From the NCBI GenBank assembly GCA_001970955.1, contig MPUH01000445.1:1-53937 (forward strand): a stretch of DNA of 53,937 nucleotides, in the 5' to 3' direction. The stretch is from Stentor coeruleus (Eukaryota > Ciliophora > Heterotrichea > Heterotrichida > Stentoridae). Position 1 is the first letter of the stretch. Each line of letters starts with the position of its first letter. This document shows positions 1 to 11,651 of this stretch, in pieces. Made by a program: the position numbers and the translations under genes. Below the pieces are notes generated by a model, which was not told where the DNA came from, did no database searches, and worked only from the letters and a program-made list of their open reading frames with translations.

Positions 1-1142
1 GATTAAAGATTTCATAATATAAAGAGAAATAAAACTTAGCTATGGAGATATAATTGCAAAAATTTACTTATAATTTATTGAGCATGGTAAAATAATTAAT
101 AAAATATAATATTTAAGATTAAAAATTATATAATTTCATAAACTTGTGAAATTAGGAAAAATAATTGGTACTTTATTACAGATGAGCATATTTTATCAAA
201 CTCGTTTAGATATTTTAAAGATTATATTTAAAGTTACATAAAGTTATATTTAATATAAATATTTTTTCTATCTTATGATTAGTAATGTAATAAAATATTT
301 TATTAAAGTATATTATATTTAATTATTATTAGCATTTGATTTTTAACGCTTAATAAATTTTCGGAAAAGCACTTTTATAAAAGGTGGTTTAGATTCTTTT
401 TTTTGAACTGAGCACGAAAGATTTTATTTTATGGCATTTTGCTCTTGATTGGTTATTAAATTATTATAGTTTAGATTAACTTATCATCTCTATGCTATAA
501 AATATGTTCAAAGAATTAAGATAAGTAAATTAGATAAAGTAAGACTTAAAATTCAATTCATGCAAGTCCATATGAAAAGGCTATAAAAAATTCATTTTTT
601 ATTAAGAATAAGTATTTATAGCATTATAATCCTTTAGTAATATAATCAACCATCATTTATAGAATAATTTTATATAAAAATAGTACTTGAAATTGTATTT
701 TAATTTCATTCTTATTATGAGCGATATTTTATTAACCATTTGAATTCTTAATTAAAATTGCACAATTTCAATAAGCATTATTCAAGATAGGATTATCTAA
801 ATTGACTTATAAAATTAGTGTAAGAATAATTAAAAATAATACATTTTTGAGATAACGAATAATCATTATTTCATTGGTCAAGTACCTTAAGAATACAGCA
901 ATACTATAAATTATTATTACGAACTAAGATATTTTCCTTTAATATTTTATTATTGAAACAAGCATGTCATTTTTATTGTTTACAATTTCTAGAATTCTAA
1001 TTTCCAATTTCTAAGATAACTACATAAGCTTCATAATTGTATAAACTATTGATAAATTAAATAAGAAGTGAATACAATTATTACCATTTGAAAATAAGCA
1101 TAATAAAAATAGAATTTACTAAAGTGATTTTTATATGCCTAA
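1..1142. other. gene-free AT-rich stretch
   Basis: I see no open frame with coding character on either strand, no tRNA-like T-loop and no telomeric repeat. It is mostly A/T with scattered poly-T and poly-A runs. It lies beyond the 3' end of the small minus-strand gene that follows. Confidence 0.6.
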
Positions 1143-1382
1143 TCATACTGATGGACTATGAATTTCTTGTATAATTCCAACTATACTTGGATCATCAGAA
1201 GCATGTCTTTTTATCCTATCATCCTCTCTTACAGTAATAAAGCTACAGTCTCTTAATGAATATTCAGAATTTTCTTTGTTTTCAGGATGGAGATTCTCAT
1301 CCGCTTTTATTATTTCAGTTTTCTTTTGAGATTGAATTATTTTGATAGCACCATCATTGAACTTTGAACTTTTGCACCCCAT
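1143..1382 (-). CDS. small MGC-type lipidated(?) protein
   Basis: The 79-aa product is not a family I recognise. It begins MGCKSSK. Gly2 plus Cys3 followed by small and basic residues is the classic context for N-myristoylation with neighbouring palmitoylation, so a membrane-tethered peptide is inferred. The rest is hydrophilic, charged and probably disordered (KKTEIIKADENLHPENKENS), with no hydrophobic segment. It ends in TGA, and no 15-nt intron rescues a longer frame. The start is the first ATG of the frame, with an A/T-rich leader typical of this window. It could be spurious, but the MGC start and non-random composition argue for a real gene. Confidence 0.5.
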   Translation of the reverse strand: MGCKSSKFNDGAIKIIQSQKKTEIIKADENLHPENKENSEYSLRDCSFITVREDDRIKRHASDDPSIVGIIQEIHSPSV

Positions 1383-2339
1383 ATTAATTATATTTAGTGA
1401 ATATTTTAAGTTTTCATTTCTCTTTTTGTATATATAAAATCGATAAACTTTTTAATAGATTTTAGATATTTATAATGATGATTTTTACTGTATTTTTTTG
1501 GGTAATTTGAATTATGGTTTTGTTAAATGCTTTTGGACGTATTTTACAGGATTTTAATAAAAAATATTATTTTTTATTACGAAAGCATAACTTAATTTGC
1601 TGGCAATTTAGCTAATATTTCACAAGAGCTGTTATATTTAAATAGATANATAATTTGAATTATGGTTTTGTTAAATGCTTTTGGACGTATTTTACAGGAT
1701 TTTAATAAAAAATAATATTTTTTATTACGAATGCATAACTTAATTTGCTGGCAATTTAGCTAATATTTCACAAGAGCTGTTATATTTAAATAGATAAGGA
1801 TTATTGTTTTAGTTCGTTTTTAAGCTTCTTATAATAAATGTGTTATTACTTGAATGATTATAAAACTTTGTCTAATTTGAATTTTTGTTGGAAAACTTAT
1901 AACATCAAAGCTAATAATTAACTAAAAATATTCATTTGAAAATTTTCACTTCTAGAATGTTTACTATTCAGAAAAATAACTCTTTACTAAAATAAAATCA
2001 TCTTCCAAATAAAAAGTGCATATGAATCAAACTTTTAAAATCAATAATTTTTATAAAACTACCGAAAAATCTCCAATCATCTATTCGTTCTCATCACATT
2101 AACCAAAACATCCTATTAATTCCACACAAAACCATCTATTAAAATCAAGCCTAACTTATTATAAATATCATCGATAATTACATAGACAATATAAAATTTC
2201 CACAATCTGCACTAAATCTCTAATACAGCAAGCCAAGCTTTTTTCAGAAAAAACCCAAAAGCCAGGACCCCGTTCACAATCTGAGTCCGGAGGTACTCCA
2301 TCAATTCGTAAAAACTACAACCTCAACTCTTTAAACCCA
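1383..2339. other. intergenic region between divergent genes, holding an assembly duplication
   Basis: This lies between the heads of the MGC gene (-) and the LRRC49-like gene (+). It carries the 146-bp duplicated block around the N at 1649. The last ~150 bases before 2340 are C-rich and form an open frame in phase with the downstream gene (from about 2190, after a TAA) but lack an ATG. No other gene seen. Confidence 0.5.
1503..1796. repeat. 146-bp duplication around N (assembly join)
   Basis: Bases 1503-1648 recur at 1651-1796, separated by the N at 1649 and one base. The copies differ by a small indel and a substitution near the AT-rich middle. This is best read as two overlapping contig ends, probably two alleles, placed side by side. 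Confidence 0.85.
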
Positions 2340-4116
2340 ATGACAGACATTCTTCCACAAGGTAAATCCCTAAGTATCGCGGTCAAAAAAATCCCAGGTA
2401 TGCCACTAACAAAGAAACATGAACTAGTAAAACTTAGTGGTAATAACAATGATGAACGATACCAATATCTTATGAAACGTGGGATTATACGTCGAGTTGA
2501 AAAAGATGAAAACATAATTTTTGCTGAACTCCCAGGTCTAACCGGGGTTTTAGTAGTATACCGAAGCCCATCAGAACGAAGTGCAAACCCTGAAAGATTG
2601 AATTTAGATCGTAGGGAATTAGTACAAATGCCATTACTTGAAGGAGAAGATCGTCTTCGTTTATTAAACTACCAACACAACCTCATTTCAAAAATAGAAA
2701 ACCTCTTGTCTTTACCGAATCTTATATTTCTTGACCTTTATGATAATCAGATTAAGGAAATCAACAATTTGCAAACAGTTCCATCTCTTAGGGTGCTTAT
2801 GATGGGTAAAAATTTAATCGACAAAATCAAGAACTTGACATCATTAACCAAACTTGATGTTTTAGATTTACACAGCAACAAAATACTAAAAATCGAAAAT
2901 TTAGGCCATTTACAAGAATTAAGGGTGTTGAATTTGGCTAACAATCATATCGCCCAGGTGGAAAATCTGGAAAACCTAAAAGCGCTTACAGAAGTCAATT
3001 TGCGAAGGAATCTGATAGAAAATGTTAAAAGTATAGGACAATTAACAAAACTCCAAAGGGTATTTTTATCTAATAACAAACTGGAAAAGTTTGAAAGTAT
3101 TGAATGTCTTGGGACATGTCAGAGTTTATGTGAATTAGCTTTAGATGGAAATTCATTGCAAAATTTACCTAATTATATGGCTTGGGTGGTTCAAAATTTC
3201 AAATATCTTATTCATTTGGATTTGAAAAAAATTACAGCTGATACAAGAGATTCTGCTAATAAACCGAAACAAATTGAAGAAATGCAAATACCTTCAGAAA
3301 GTTTAATATTAGCTATCTCAGCAGAGTGGAAGTTAGAAATCAACAGAATCAGGTCTAAAGGGCTTAATTTGTCTAGAAGGAAAAACAAAGAAAATACTAA
3401 TGATTGTTTAGTCCAATCTGGCCATGCAGAAATCGAAGGCCAATCCTCTCTTTATATATACGGAAATGCTTTAGAAGTTATAAATAAACCTGAGTTCCAA
3501 GATTCAGTTAATAACATTTTTTTCCAATATATTCATTACGATCATATAGTCCAAAACTCCTCTTTATCCAATCTAAAAAAATTCGCAAACCTAAAAAAAC
3601 TCTCATTTTCTGATAGCAGCCTACATTCATGGATACATTTAAGCAAACTTGAAATAATCCCAGGTCTACAAAGCTTTAATATAGAAAACAATGATATAAT
3701 CAACACAGAACTTTTTAGATGTTTTATTGTGTATAGATTCCCAGGTGTTACTGAAATTAATACTCGAAATGTTGATGAAGATGATAAGAATAAAGCTAAA
3801 CAACAGTTTCAAAATTTTGATAAAATTTTGTGTATGCCAAATTTCTTTGTAAGTTTTTATATAGAAAACTCACCATGATCATGATGATAAGGAAGCACAT
3901 AAAAACTATAGGATAATGACTAAAAAAAATACAGAATTCAGTATTGGGTATATACAAAGGGTTATAAATAATGTACTTGGGATTGATCAAAAGGGTAAAA
4001 ATATGGAAAATATATGGAATGGGTATATAGAAAATACTGTTAAAAATACTACTATTGAGCTTTCTTTGAATAAGAATATCACTGAAGACTTTTTGTTTGG
4101 TTTATTAAAAAAATAA
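2340..4116 (+). CDS. LRRC49: LRRC49-like subunit of tubulin polyglutamylase complex
   Basis: Two exons, 2340-3848 and 3865-4116, are split by a 16-nt intron (GTAAGTTTTTATATAG) and give 586 aa. Without splicing the frame stops early; spliced, it joins the downstream frame exactly. LRRC49 in animals is a scaffold of the TTLL1 tubulin polyglutamylase complex that modifies axonemal and centriolar microtubules. Seen here: a signature start of the repeat region (RLNLDRREL, then GEDRLRLLNYQHN) at about residues 89-115, followed by about seven SDS22-type leucine-rich repeats to about residue 270 (DLYDNQI, LRVLMMGKN, LDVLDLHSN, LRVLNLANN, EVNLRRN). An LRRC49-like cap (HLDLKKITADTRD) follows, and then a divergent C-terminus. 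The frame is open upstream to about 2190 with plausible protein sequence but no ATG or GT donor, so M1 at 2340 is kept. Confidence 0.85.
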
Positions 4117-4158
4117 GTGATTATATTTTGTCTTATTTTATAAATAGTAAAATTTATT

Positions 4159-4587
4159 TTATGGGTTTTGATTTAAAGGAGGAGTGTTTTTTGATTTGAG
4201 AAGCTCTCGAAAAATTATAAATTCGCCACTTAGAGCACGATTAAAACCTGATTGTATGTTTTCGCTGTCTAGGTTGAGGTCGATGGTGAAATTTATAGCT
4301 TCGAGCATTTCGGGTGTTACTACAACTTCGTCTTCCATTTCTTGGATTTCTTGCATGAAGGAATCTAAACGGGATATGCTTTTGTTTATTATGGATTGGA
4401 ATTTATTGGTTTCTTCTGTGATCGTCGCTACAATGTCTTCTTTTATCATTAACACACGGTTTTGCATTATACTTTTGTATTTCTTAACTTTTTCATGCAT
4501 CATTTCAAGTATTGATGTTAGGATTCCTCGGCGTATACTATCATCTTCACAGAGGCAAGGATAATTTTCGCAATCTTCGCATTCCAT
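4159..4587 (-). CDS. small coiled-coil protein with N-terminal Cys cluster
   Basis: The 142-aa product has no recognised family. The N-terminus has a compact Cys cluster (MECEDCENYPCLCEDD) that could bind metal. Residues ~18-100 are predicted by eye to be helical and coiled-coil (LTSILEMMHEKVKKYK, NKSISRLDSFMQEIQEME). The tail is short and proline-containing. It is convergent with the LRRC49-like gene, 42 bp stop to stop, and tandem with the VPS8-like gene upstream. The opposite-strand frame over the same bases is low-complexity Ser/Ile and is a shadow. The Cys-box plus coiled-coil arrangement resembles B-box or TRIM-like fragments, but this is only an impression. Confidence 0.6.
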   Translation of the reverse strand: MECEDCENYPCLCEDDSIRRGILTSILEMMHEKVKKYKSIMQNRVLMIKEDIVATITEETNKFQSIINKSISRLDSFMQEIQEMEDEVVVTPEMLEAINFTIDLNLDSENIQSGFNRALSGEFIIFRELLKSKNTPPLNQNP

Positions 4588-5213
4588 TTTATATTATAGA
4601 AATTAATACGTAAATTAATAGATAATTTCTATTGATGAGGCTATAATTCTGATAGTATTCAAATTTATTAAAGGTAAAAGTTAGACTTTCAGAGTAAAAA
4701 TCTAATCAGTGGATGTGATAACTAAATTTAATTTACAATAATATTATATTAGTCAATAACTTTTCCTAAACTGTTATTAATATCTCATCATAAAATATCA
4801 AATCCAAAAACTAAAGTTTATAGTTATGTATATCAAATCTTTACATATAAAAAAATAATAATAATAATACAAACTTCGATACATCTGTGCTTATCCCTAA
4901 CAACATTTGTTTAGTTAAGCATGCTCTATATATACCAACTTAATCCCAATAATATACTTACCACATAATAGCCATACACAAATTTTTATTATATCTATTA
5001 TCCAATCTTTACCCCCAAATCAACTTAAAAAATACTTTAATCACTATTATTTCATTAAAAACCAGCCAAATCCATTCACCCTAATAATTTTAGTTTTATT
5101 CCACTACACCATAAATAAAAAATCCTATATATTCCTCAAATCATAATCCACCAAACCATAAACTCAACAATCTTTCAGATTTTAACTTCAATTAGCCAAT
5201 AATCTAATATTAT
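4588..5213. other. intergenic, gene-free
   Basis: AT-rich DNA between the start of the small coiled-coil gene (-) and the 3' end of the VPS8-like gene (-). From about 4870 the plus strand is C-rich and G-poor. No coding frame, RNA gene or clear repeat seen. Confidence 0.55.
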
Positions 5214-8200
5214 CTAACCTCTTCCATTTGATATAAACACAAGTTGTCCTTTTTTCTGATTATTCTTCAAACACAAAACACAAACTTGTTCTCGGGCGCA
5301 TCGCATATGAAACCCATGCCCACATATAAAAACAACAAATTTTTCTTGAAACATCCTCTCACTAGCCATTTCAAAACCACATCCAGCACACATTCTCTGT
5401 AAAGTTACACCTTTATTTCTATAATTATAAAGATTCTTCGTCATTCCTTTAACATCATTCCCAAGCAAATTTATAGCTTGTTTAACAATATTAGCCTGAT
5501 AAGAATTCTGAGCAAGCACCTGATAAATATTTTCTTTAAAATGCTTAAAAGGTATTTTTGAAAAATTCATTGTAATAAACCCAATGATTTTCTTAAAGTC
5601 TACATAAGATATCATATGTTCAAGAACTTCTTTTATAAGTTTATGGATTATTGGTTCTAAAGATGGGTTTAAAGGGAAAATTTCTTCGAATTCTTTATAA
5701 AAACTCAATATAAAATGTAAAACTTGAAACCAATATTCTTCAGATTCTGCTAAATCAAGTCTATTAATGTTTCTTAAACAGAGTTCTATTGATTTTCTTA
5801 TATCTATACTGATTGTGTCTATTAGGCTTTTTGGAATAATTTCACAGTTTTTAACTTTGTTTGAGAGGATTTTTTTACTAGTTTTTGCCCCTTCAAGAAG
5901 AAGGTTTAAAGCGTCTTGGATGCTTCCTAGCCGTTCGTGTAAGTAAGCTGCAGCATCGATAACGTCGTTTTTTAAGCACTCTTTAAGACAGTCATTTGTA
6001 TTGTAATCCTCTCTAGTTGATAGAAAATTAAAAACTTGACTAGGCTCATTTTGACATAAAAGTACGACGTATTTGAAAACAAGTTCTTCGTCAAGAGTGT
6101 CTTTAGCTAATTCGCCTAAATATTTCATTTGGAGCTTTGGGGCGTTATCAAGTAGTTTTATGATTTCTAAATGGTTGTTGTGGTACCAATCAGTAACAAT
6201 TTTCGCAGTCAAGTCACTATCAATTTCTACAAACTCTTTTAATGATTTCATAACTTCCTTTTTCAACAAATCTCTATCATCTTCTGATATCTTGGTAAAA
6301 ACCTCATTAATCCAAGTAAAAACCTTTTTCTTAACAACATCACTTTGACACTTAACAAAAAACATTAAACATTTCGAATACTCTTTTTTCAATTCTAGTA
6401 AATAAACTATAACTTCAGTATAATCAGACATTAAAGCTATATTATGAAGTTTATCAATCTCATTTGATGAAATATCCCCACATTTTTTTAATAATGTTAA
6501 CAATAAACTACCTTTTTCATCTATTGGAATTTCAGGACATGCTAGATTTACATCATTTCTTAAAGAGTAATTTATTATATAATCATCGATATTTGTTGCA
6601 TAAACTGGTGAAGATACAGCGAATTTATGGTCTTTAAGTAAGTATTTAACTGTTTTCATATAATTTTTTTTTTTGAAATCAACATGTTTTAAACTTCCGG
6701 CTTTTAATATAAATATGCATATATGATAGTATAAATAACTTGTTTTTTCACTTTTTTCTAATAAGGCGTCTATGATGTTTTGGAAACTCGGGGCAGATTC
6801 TATCCGGTTTTTAATGATTTCAGATGCACTTTGATGTTCGAAAATAGTCCATATGGTATTAAGGAAAGATATAAAGTCATTTTGTAAGGAGCATTCCATG
6901 TGGTCTTTGTGTATTATCCAATTAGTCACATCAGCTACAACTTTTTTATAGTCAGAAGAGTCTATTTCCCCATTAGGAAAAAGCTGTCCTCTTATACACA
7001 TTCTAAAATACCAAAGCAGTTTATAATGCAAATAAATTTTTGTTTTTCCAACCCCACAACTGATTATTGATTGATAGATTTTCTCTAATGGGTTAACATA
7101 ATTCTTAGGCTGACTATGTGTACTGATAAAAATATACGTCGTGAGCAAATTATGTTCTTCACAAGCCGGGAGGACAAATCTTGGGTCAATACACTCAGGT
7201 TCCAAGTTCAAAACAATTCTCTCAAGTACTTGAGGACTTTTTGCATTAAGATAATAACCCATCATTTTACCAAGTATCGAATGAGGAATGCTTCTAATCT
7301 CTTTATTCAATATAAAAGGTTCAAGACTATCCATGAAAAGTTTCATATTCGCTGGTCCTCCTTGATCAATAAAAATATCAAACAATTCAACAAAAAGCAA
7401 TTCTAACGACTCGATACTAATACAAAATTCTATTGCATTTGAAATTTTATGTGTCCAAGCCATTGTTGATACTTTTATATATTTTCTCACATTTTCTTCT
7501 AAAATACTCCTTAATTCGTTTAGGTTTTTAGGAAGACCATATAATTTTTTCCCTTTACCTGTATATAAATCAATACCTAAAGCAAGTACTTCTAACCATT
7601 CATTTTTCTTAGATAACTCATCTATACATTCTTTCCAGTTTAAAAGTCTCCCTTTCTGATAATCTCTATTACCTAATAGCATAGCAAGTCTTTCATAACC
7701 TTTAATTGTATTGTAATAAATAAAAATATCTTTTCCATCTTTTTTTGCATAGCTCTGATATGCAAGATCTCGATTAGCATAAGTTTCATCTAATATAGCT
7801 TTTTTGTTATCAGCAAATTTTCTATAGATTTCTTTGTTCATTTCACGAGAAGAAATAATACGGATTTCTCTGCTTTTACCTACAATAAAAAGAATCTCAA
7901 AACTCAACCAGGAAATTGCTTTGATTTCACTATCTGTTTCTAAAAACCCAGCTGGGAATACCCCTTCAGCTAATGCGAATTTGAAACGATATAATGAAAT
8001 TCTTTCTCCCCAAGCAACTGCTAATATATGATCTATAGGTTCATTATCTTCAGGACACATAGCTCGTTTCCAACTTATACAAGGATAAGCTGTATTTGGA
8101 ACATCACAAGGTCTATCAAGTTTATAAATAGCTTTAGGTTTTTCTAATAAATCAAAAACCAATATATGATCTGTACCTGCTATAGCCACAATTATTGCTG

Positions 8201-9159
8201 TGTCTGTAGGATGAGGCCAATTTGGATCAGGAATTAATCTTTGTATTGAAAGCACTGATCCAACATCATCATAAAACAATTCAGATTGACTAATTTTTGA
8301 TGATATAAAACTTTTACCATACTCAACCAACATAACTCTTCCACAAAGTTCTCCTGAAATCAGATGTGAAAATGTCCCATCCCAGAAACACATAGCTAAA
8401 ACTGGGGTGTTATGTAAAGTATTACATGCTCGAATACATTTCCCAGTTTTGATTTCCCAAAGAGCTATTTGACCAAAATGGTAACCAGAAGCTAAGACAA
8501 TCTCATCATCAGTGATTTCTAGACAAGTAACTTGACCGAAATTCTTTTTAGCTTTAATAGTTTTTAGTTCTTGTCCGCTATGATTAAATATTAATATCTG
8601 GCCATTTCTACTACCAATTATTATATAACTTTTTGATGCTGCTTGTGATGATGGGATAGGAGCATTATAACTTGATGGTGGGGCGATTTTAAGGGAAATA
8701 AGCTTAAGTTCTTCGAATTGCATTACAGGAAGNATAACTTGATGGTGGGGCGATTTTAAGGGAAATAAGCTTAAGTTCTTCGAATTGCATTACAGGAAGT
8801 TTAGCTTCTTGGTATTGTCTTTTGTCTTTTAGTGAGGTTTTCTGAATTTTATCAGTCATTGTGGCTTCATGCAATTCTTTTTTGTGTAACAAGTCTAGGG
8901 GGTCAATTTTTTCTATGTTTTTGTTTAGAGGCATGTCCATTTTGAGGAACATTTCTAGACGCTTGCGATCATCAGCATATTCTTGTATAGTGTCGGTACT
9001 AAAACGCATTCCTGCTCGATTTGGTAGTTGGAAGCTCTTTAATGGATTTTCTTTTAGTAGTTCTAATTCTTCGTTGTCATCTTCGTTGAGGATATCGTTT
9101 ACTTCGCTCAGGTCTAAGTCCATGTCATCAAATTCCTTTAAAAAGTCCCGAGTTCCCAT
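5214..9159 (-). CDS. VPS8: VPS8-like CORVET tethering subunit
   Basis: This is broken in the assembly by an N at 8733 with a 66-bp duplication. Removing 8734-8799 and the N gives one continuous 1,292-aa frame. Vps8 is the CORVET-specific subunit that binds Rab5-type GTPases on early endosomes. Seen here: an acidic N-terminal ~120 aa, a WD40-like propeller starting near residue 150 (YIIIGSRNGQILIF, ASGYHFGQIALWEIKTGKC, HLISGELCGRVML), a long alpha-helical middle of the clathrin-heavy-chain-repeat type, and a C-terminal RING-H2-like finger at about 1231-1274 (CAGCGFEM... CGHGFHMRC... CVLC). Length and order fit Vps8 better than Vps41, Vps18 or Vps11. Tetrahymena is known to lack HOPS-specific subunits and to have several Vps8 paralogues, so this may be one of a set. 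No intron found. Confidence 0.85.
8667..8799. repeat. 66-bp exact duplication around N (assembly join)
   Basis: Bases 8667-8732 are repeated exactly at 8734-8799 with a single N between. Both copies encode the same residues of the VPS8-like protein (MQFEELKLISLK and on), so one copy is artefactual. Confidence 0.92.
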
Positions 9160-9498
9160 TATGTCAACAATATATTGGAATCGTATATTAAAAATGCCTT
9201 AGTTTGTATATACAATTTTATTTTGGATTGTTAAAAAAGTATTTATTTGAGGTTTGTTTAGGTTTTAGTGTATTTTTAATGTAATATGAAAGAATGATGT
9301 ATTGTTATGGATATAATTATGTAATAGATTGAATTACTGATTAAGATTGTTTTAGAGATAAATTATGAATTAATATGAATGGATAGATTTAGGAATCCTA
9401 AGAAAATAAATCCAGCTACCAAAAGCAAATCGAAAAAATGTTATAAATTTCCAATATTCATTGAATAAAGCTTACAAATAACTTACAAATCCACTAAA
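9160..9498. other. intergenic, promoter side of VPS8-like gene
   Basis: This is a 339-bp AT-rich gap between the VPS8-like start and the stop of the STPGR gene, both on the minus strand. It must hold the VPS8-like promoter and the STPGR 3' end. Nothing else seen. Confidence 0.5.
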
Positions 9499-10740
9499 TT
9501 AAAATGAGCTATTCGCTAAATACGCAGGCACATCTGGTATCGAAGATTTAATATCATAACTTCCTGGCCCTGGAGAGTCTCTTTTTACCTCTTTTCCTCT
9601 TTGCGATTTACTAAAAACCCACTTAGGTCCACTTAAAGAAGATTTTTTATCATACGACCCAGGACCAGGTATACGGTTATCATTTGAAATATCCCGTTTT
9701 TGTTTTCCAACTTTCCAAGCTGGTTCTGCTTTATAAGCATGCTGTGGATTATAATTTCCAGGTCCCTAAATATTAAATACTGGGTTTTTATTAAGATCTT
9801 TTAAAACAGGTTTGCTTCTAAGACTAAATTTAGGTCCTTCCCAAACTTGATTAGTTTCATAAGATCCTGGACCTGGGTTTTGATGATTTCCTAAAATAAA
9901 ATCTCTTTTTCCTGTGCCGATTACAACCCCTTTTGTCTTTGGGTTGTCGGTATTATAACTTGCAGGCCCTGGGACATTTGATAAAACATAAGAATTTCTT
10001 TTTGCAGTCCCAACTGAATAGTTTATTGTTGTGAAAAAGTGCTTTGGAGAATATGTACCTGGCCCTGGGACTTGACTTCCTGAAGTTGCAGGTCTTCTAG
10101 AGGTTATAGAAAATGCTGGTCTTGATGTTTCTGATAAACATTCATAAGCTCCTGGACCTGGAATTTCTTCTAATGAAACACTGGTTCTTTGTTGGGTACC
10201 AACTTTCCATTTTGGTCCTGAGTTTTTTAGAGAAAAGTTATAAGATCCCGGACCAGGTACTCCTGAATCTTTAGAATGCATTCTTTTTGCTTTTCCAATA
10301 GCATATGAAGGAACCATTACTTTTCCTACTTCATCTTTTGGATTATATTCCCCAGGTCCAGGAACAGAATTGCTTCTGTTTTCAAATCTTGTACCCATCA
10401 TACTATAACTTGGCCCTGACATTGTTATTGACTTTTCATATTGTCCTGGGCCTGGAGTTATTTCTTGAACAGATAATTTATCTCTTTTAGAAGTCCCAAT
10501 GCTATATAATTATTACATTGCCCTTGGGGATAATTTTGATTGGAGCTTAGGGTCATATGAACCTGGTCCTGGATTGTTTGAAAAATTTCTTAACAAACGA
10601 TTTGACTTGCCTATTCTATATGTTGGACTTTTTTCTAAATTTGAAAGATTTGGATTGTAGCTACCTGGACCTGGGACATTGTTTTGATATTTATCTTGCT
10701 TACGACCTCTTAAAGACCATGCTGGCGAAGATTTTTTCAT
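9499..10740 (-). CDS. STPGR (sperm-tail PG-rich repeat) axonemal protein
   Basis: Three exons in gene order are 10740-10517, 10501-9781 and 9765-9499. The two 15-nt introns are GTAATAATTATATAG and GTATTTAATATTTAG. Coding length is 1,212 nt, or 403 aa. The protein is almost entirely 12 repeats with the core PGPGxY, spaced about 28-40 residues (for example NVPGPGSYNP, NPGPGSYDP, TPGPGQYEK, VPGPGEYNP, IPGPGAYEC, IPGPGSYDK, SPGPGSYDI); one is degenerate (PGPASYNT). Between cores lie short basic and aromatic stretches such as GTxKR and PAWxxG. This architecture is that of ODF3/CIMAP/STPG proteins. Several are known inner-lumen or doublet-associated microtubule proteins of cilia and flagella. One intron falls inside a PG core, so unspliced reading would hide a repeat. 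The exact orthologue is not assignable. Confidence 0.9.
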
Positions 10741-11651
10741 ATTATAAGAAATAATAAGAAATGGAGATTTTAGATTGGATGAAGGGTTTTATTTTGTGTT
10801 TTGGTTAATTTTTGATATTTTTTTGATAGATATTAGAATATAGAGAGAAGAAGTTGGGAAGATTTTGGATTTGATGAAATTTTTTTTTTTGAATTTTTGA
10901 TGTAAATGGGTTTAGTTTAGTGGATAAAATTGAGGATTTTAGGCTGATAATATGTAAGGTGGAGAATTTGAGTTGAAGATGATTAAGGTAAAGATATTTT
11001 TTTAATTCTGTTAAATCTGGTATGAATTGAGTTTGATGTAATTATTTATAAATTGTGTACTTAAAACTTAATAATAAGATTTAAGAGGGGTTTTTTACTT
11101 GTGTATGTATATATTGGAATTCAATAAAATATGAAAAACTATTTAGTTGTGTATAAAGCTGAAAGATGTGAAAAGGGAAAAATATTTTTTCCATACACTT
11201 TTATGAAGATTTCATTTTGAAAGCATATCTGGGAATTGGCAGTGAATTAAAAACTAATACTTGAATTACAAAAAAATTCATTTTAAATTTATTCTTTTAC
11301 AAAATTTCCATACATAAAAAATATAAAAATTTCCATAATAAAATTTAAAACTTATCTTTTGATAAAATCATTACTTCCTAGAAACTTTTTATATGTCTTA
11401 CTAATTTTTTACCCTAAAAACTATCATAAACTTTAATTAAAAAATTCATAAACTTTAATTCAATAATTCTTTAATATCAGTATATAGAGAGGCAGGCTTT
11501 TTGCTGAAGATTCAAGACATTAATAAAATTATTTATCATTTGACTGACAATAAAATTAATCTTAATTTATTACCAAAAACAATTCCTAAAAAAGCATAAT
11601 CGAACAATTGATTACAATATTCAAATATCATATTAGCCAATTGAAATAATA
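10741..11651. promoter_or_regulatory. divergent intergenic region, STPGR / MFS-A
   Basis: These 911 bp lie between the start of the STPGR gene (-) and the start of the first MFS gene (+), so it must hold both promoters. It is AT-rich, with a 12-base T run near 10870. The half next to STPGR is G-rich on the plus strand; the half next to the MFS gene is C-rich. That is, each gene's upstream flank is C-rich on its own sense strand. No coding frame seen. Confidence 0.5.

Noticed and set aside
4184..4564. 126-aa plus-strand frame opposite the small coiled-coil gene
   Set aside because: Ser/Ile/Arg-rich with no domain; the minus frame has a coiled coil and Cys cluster and the better composition.
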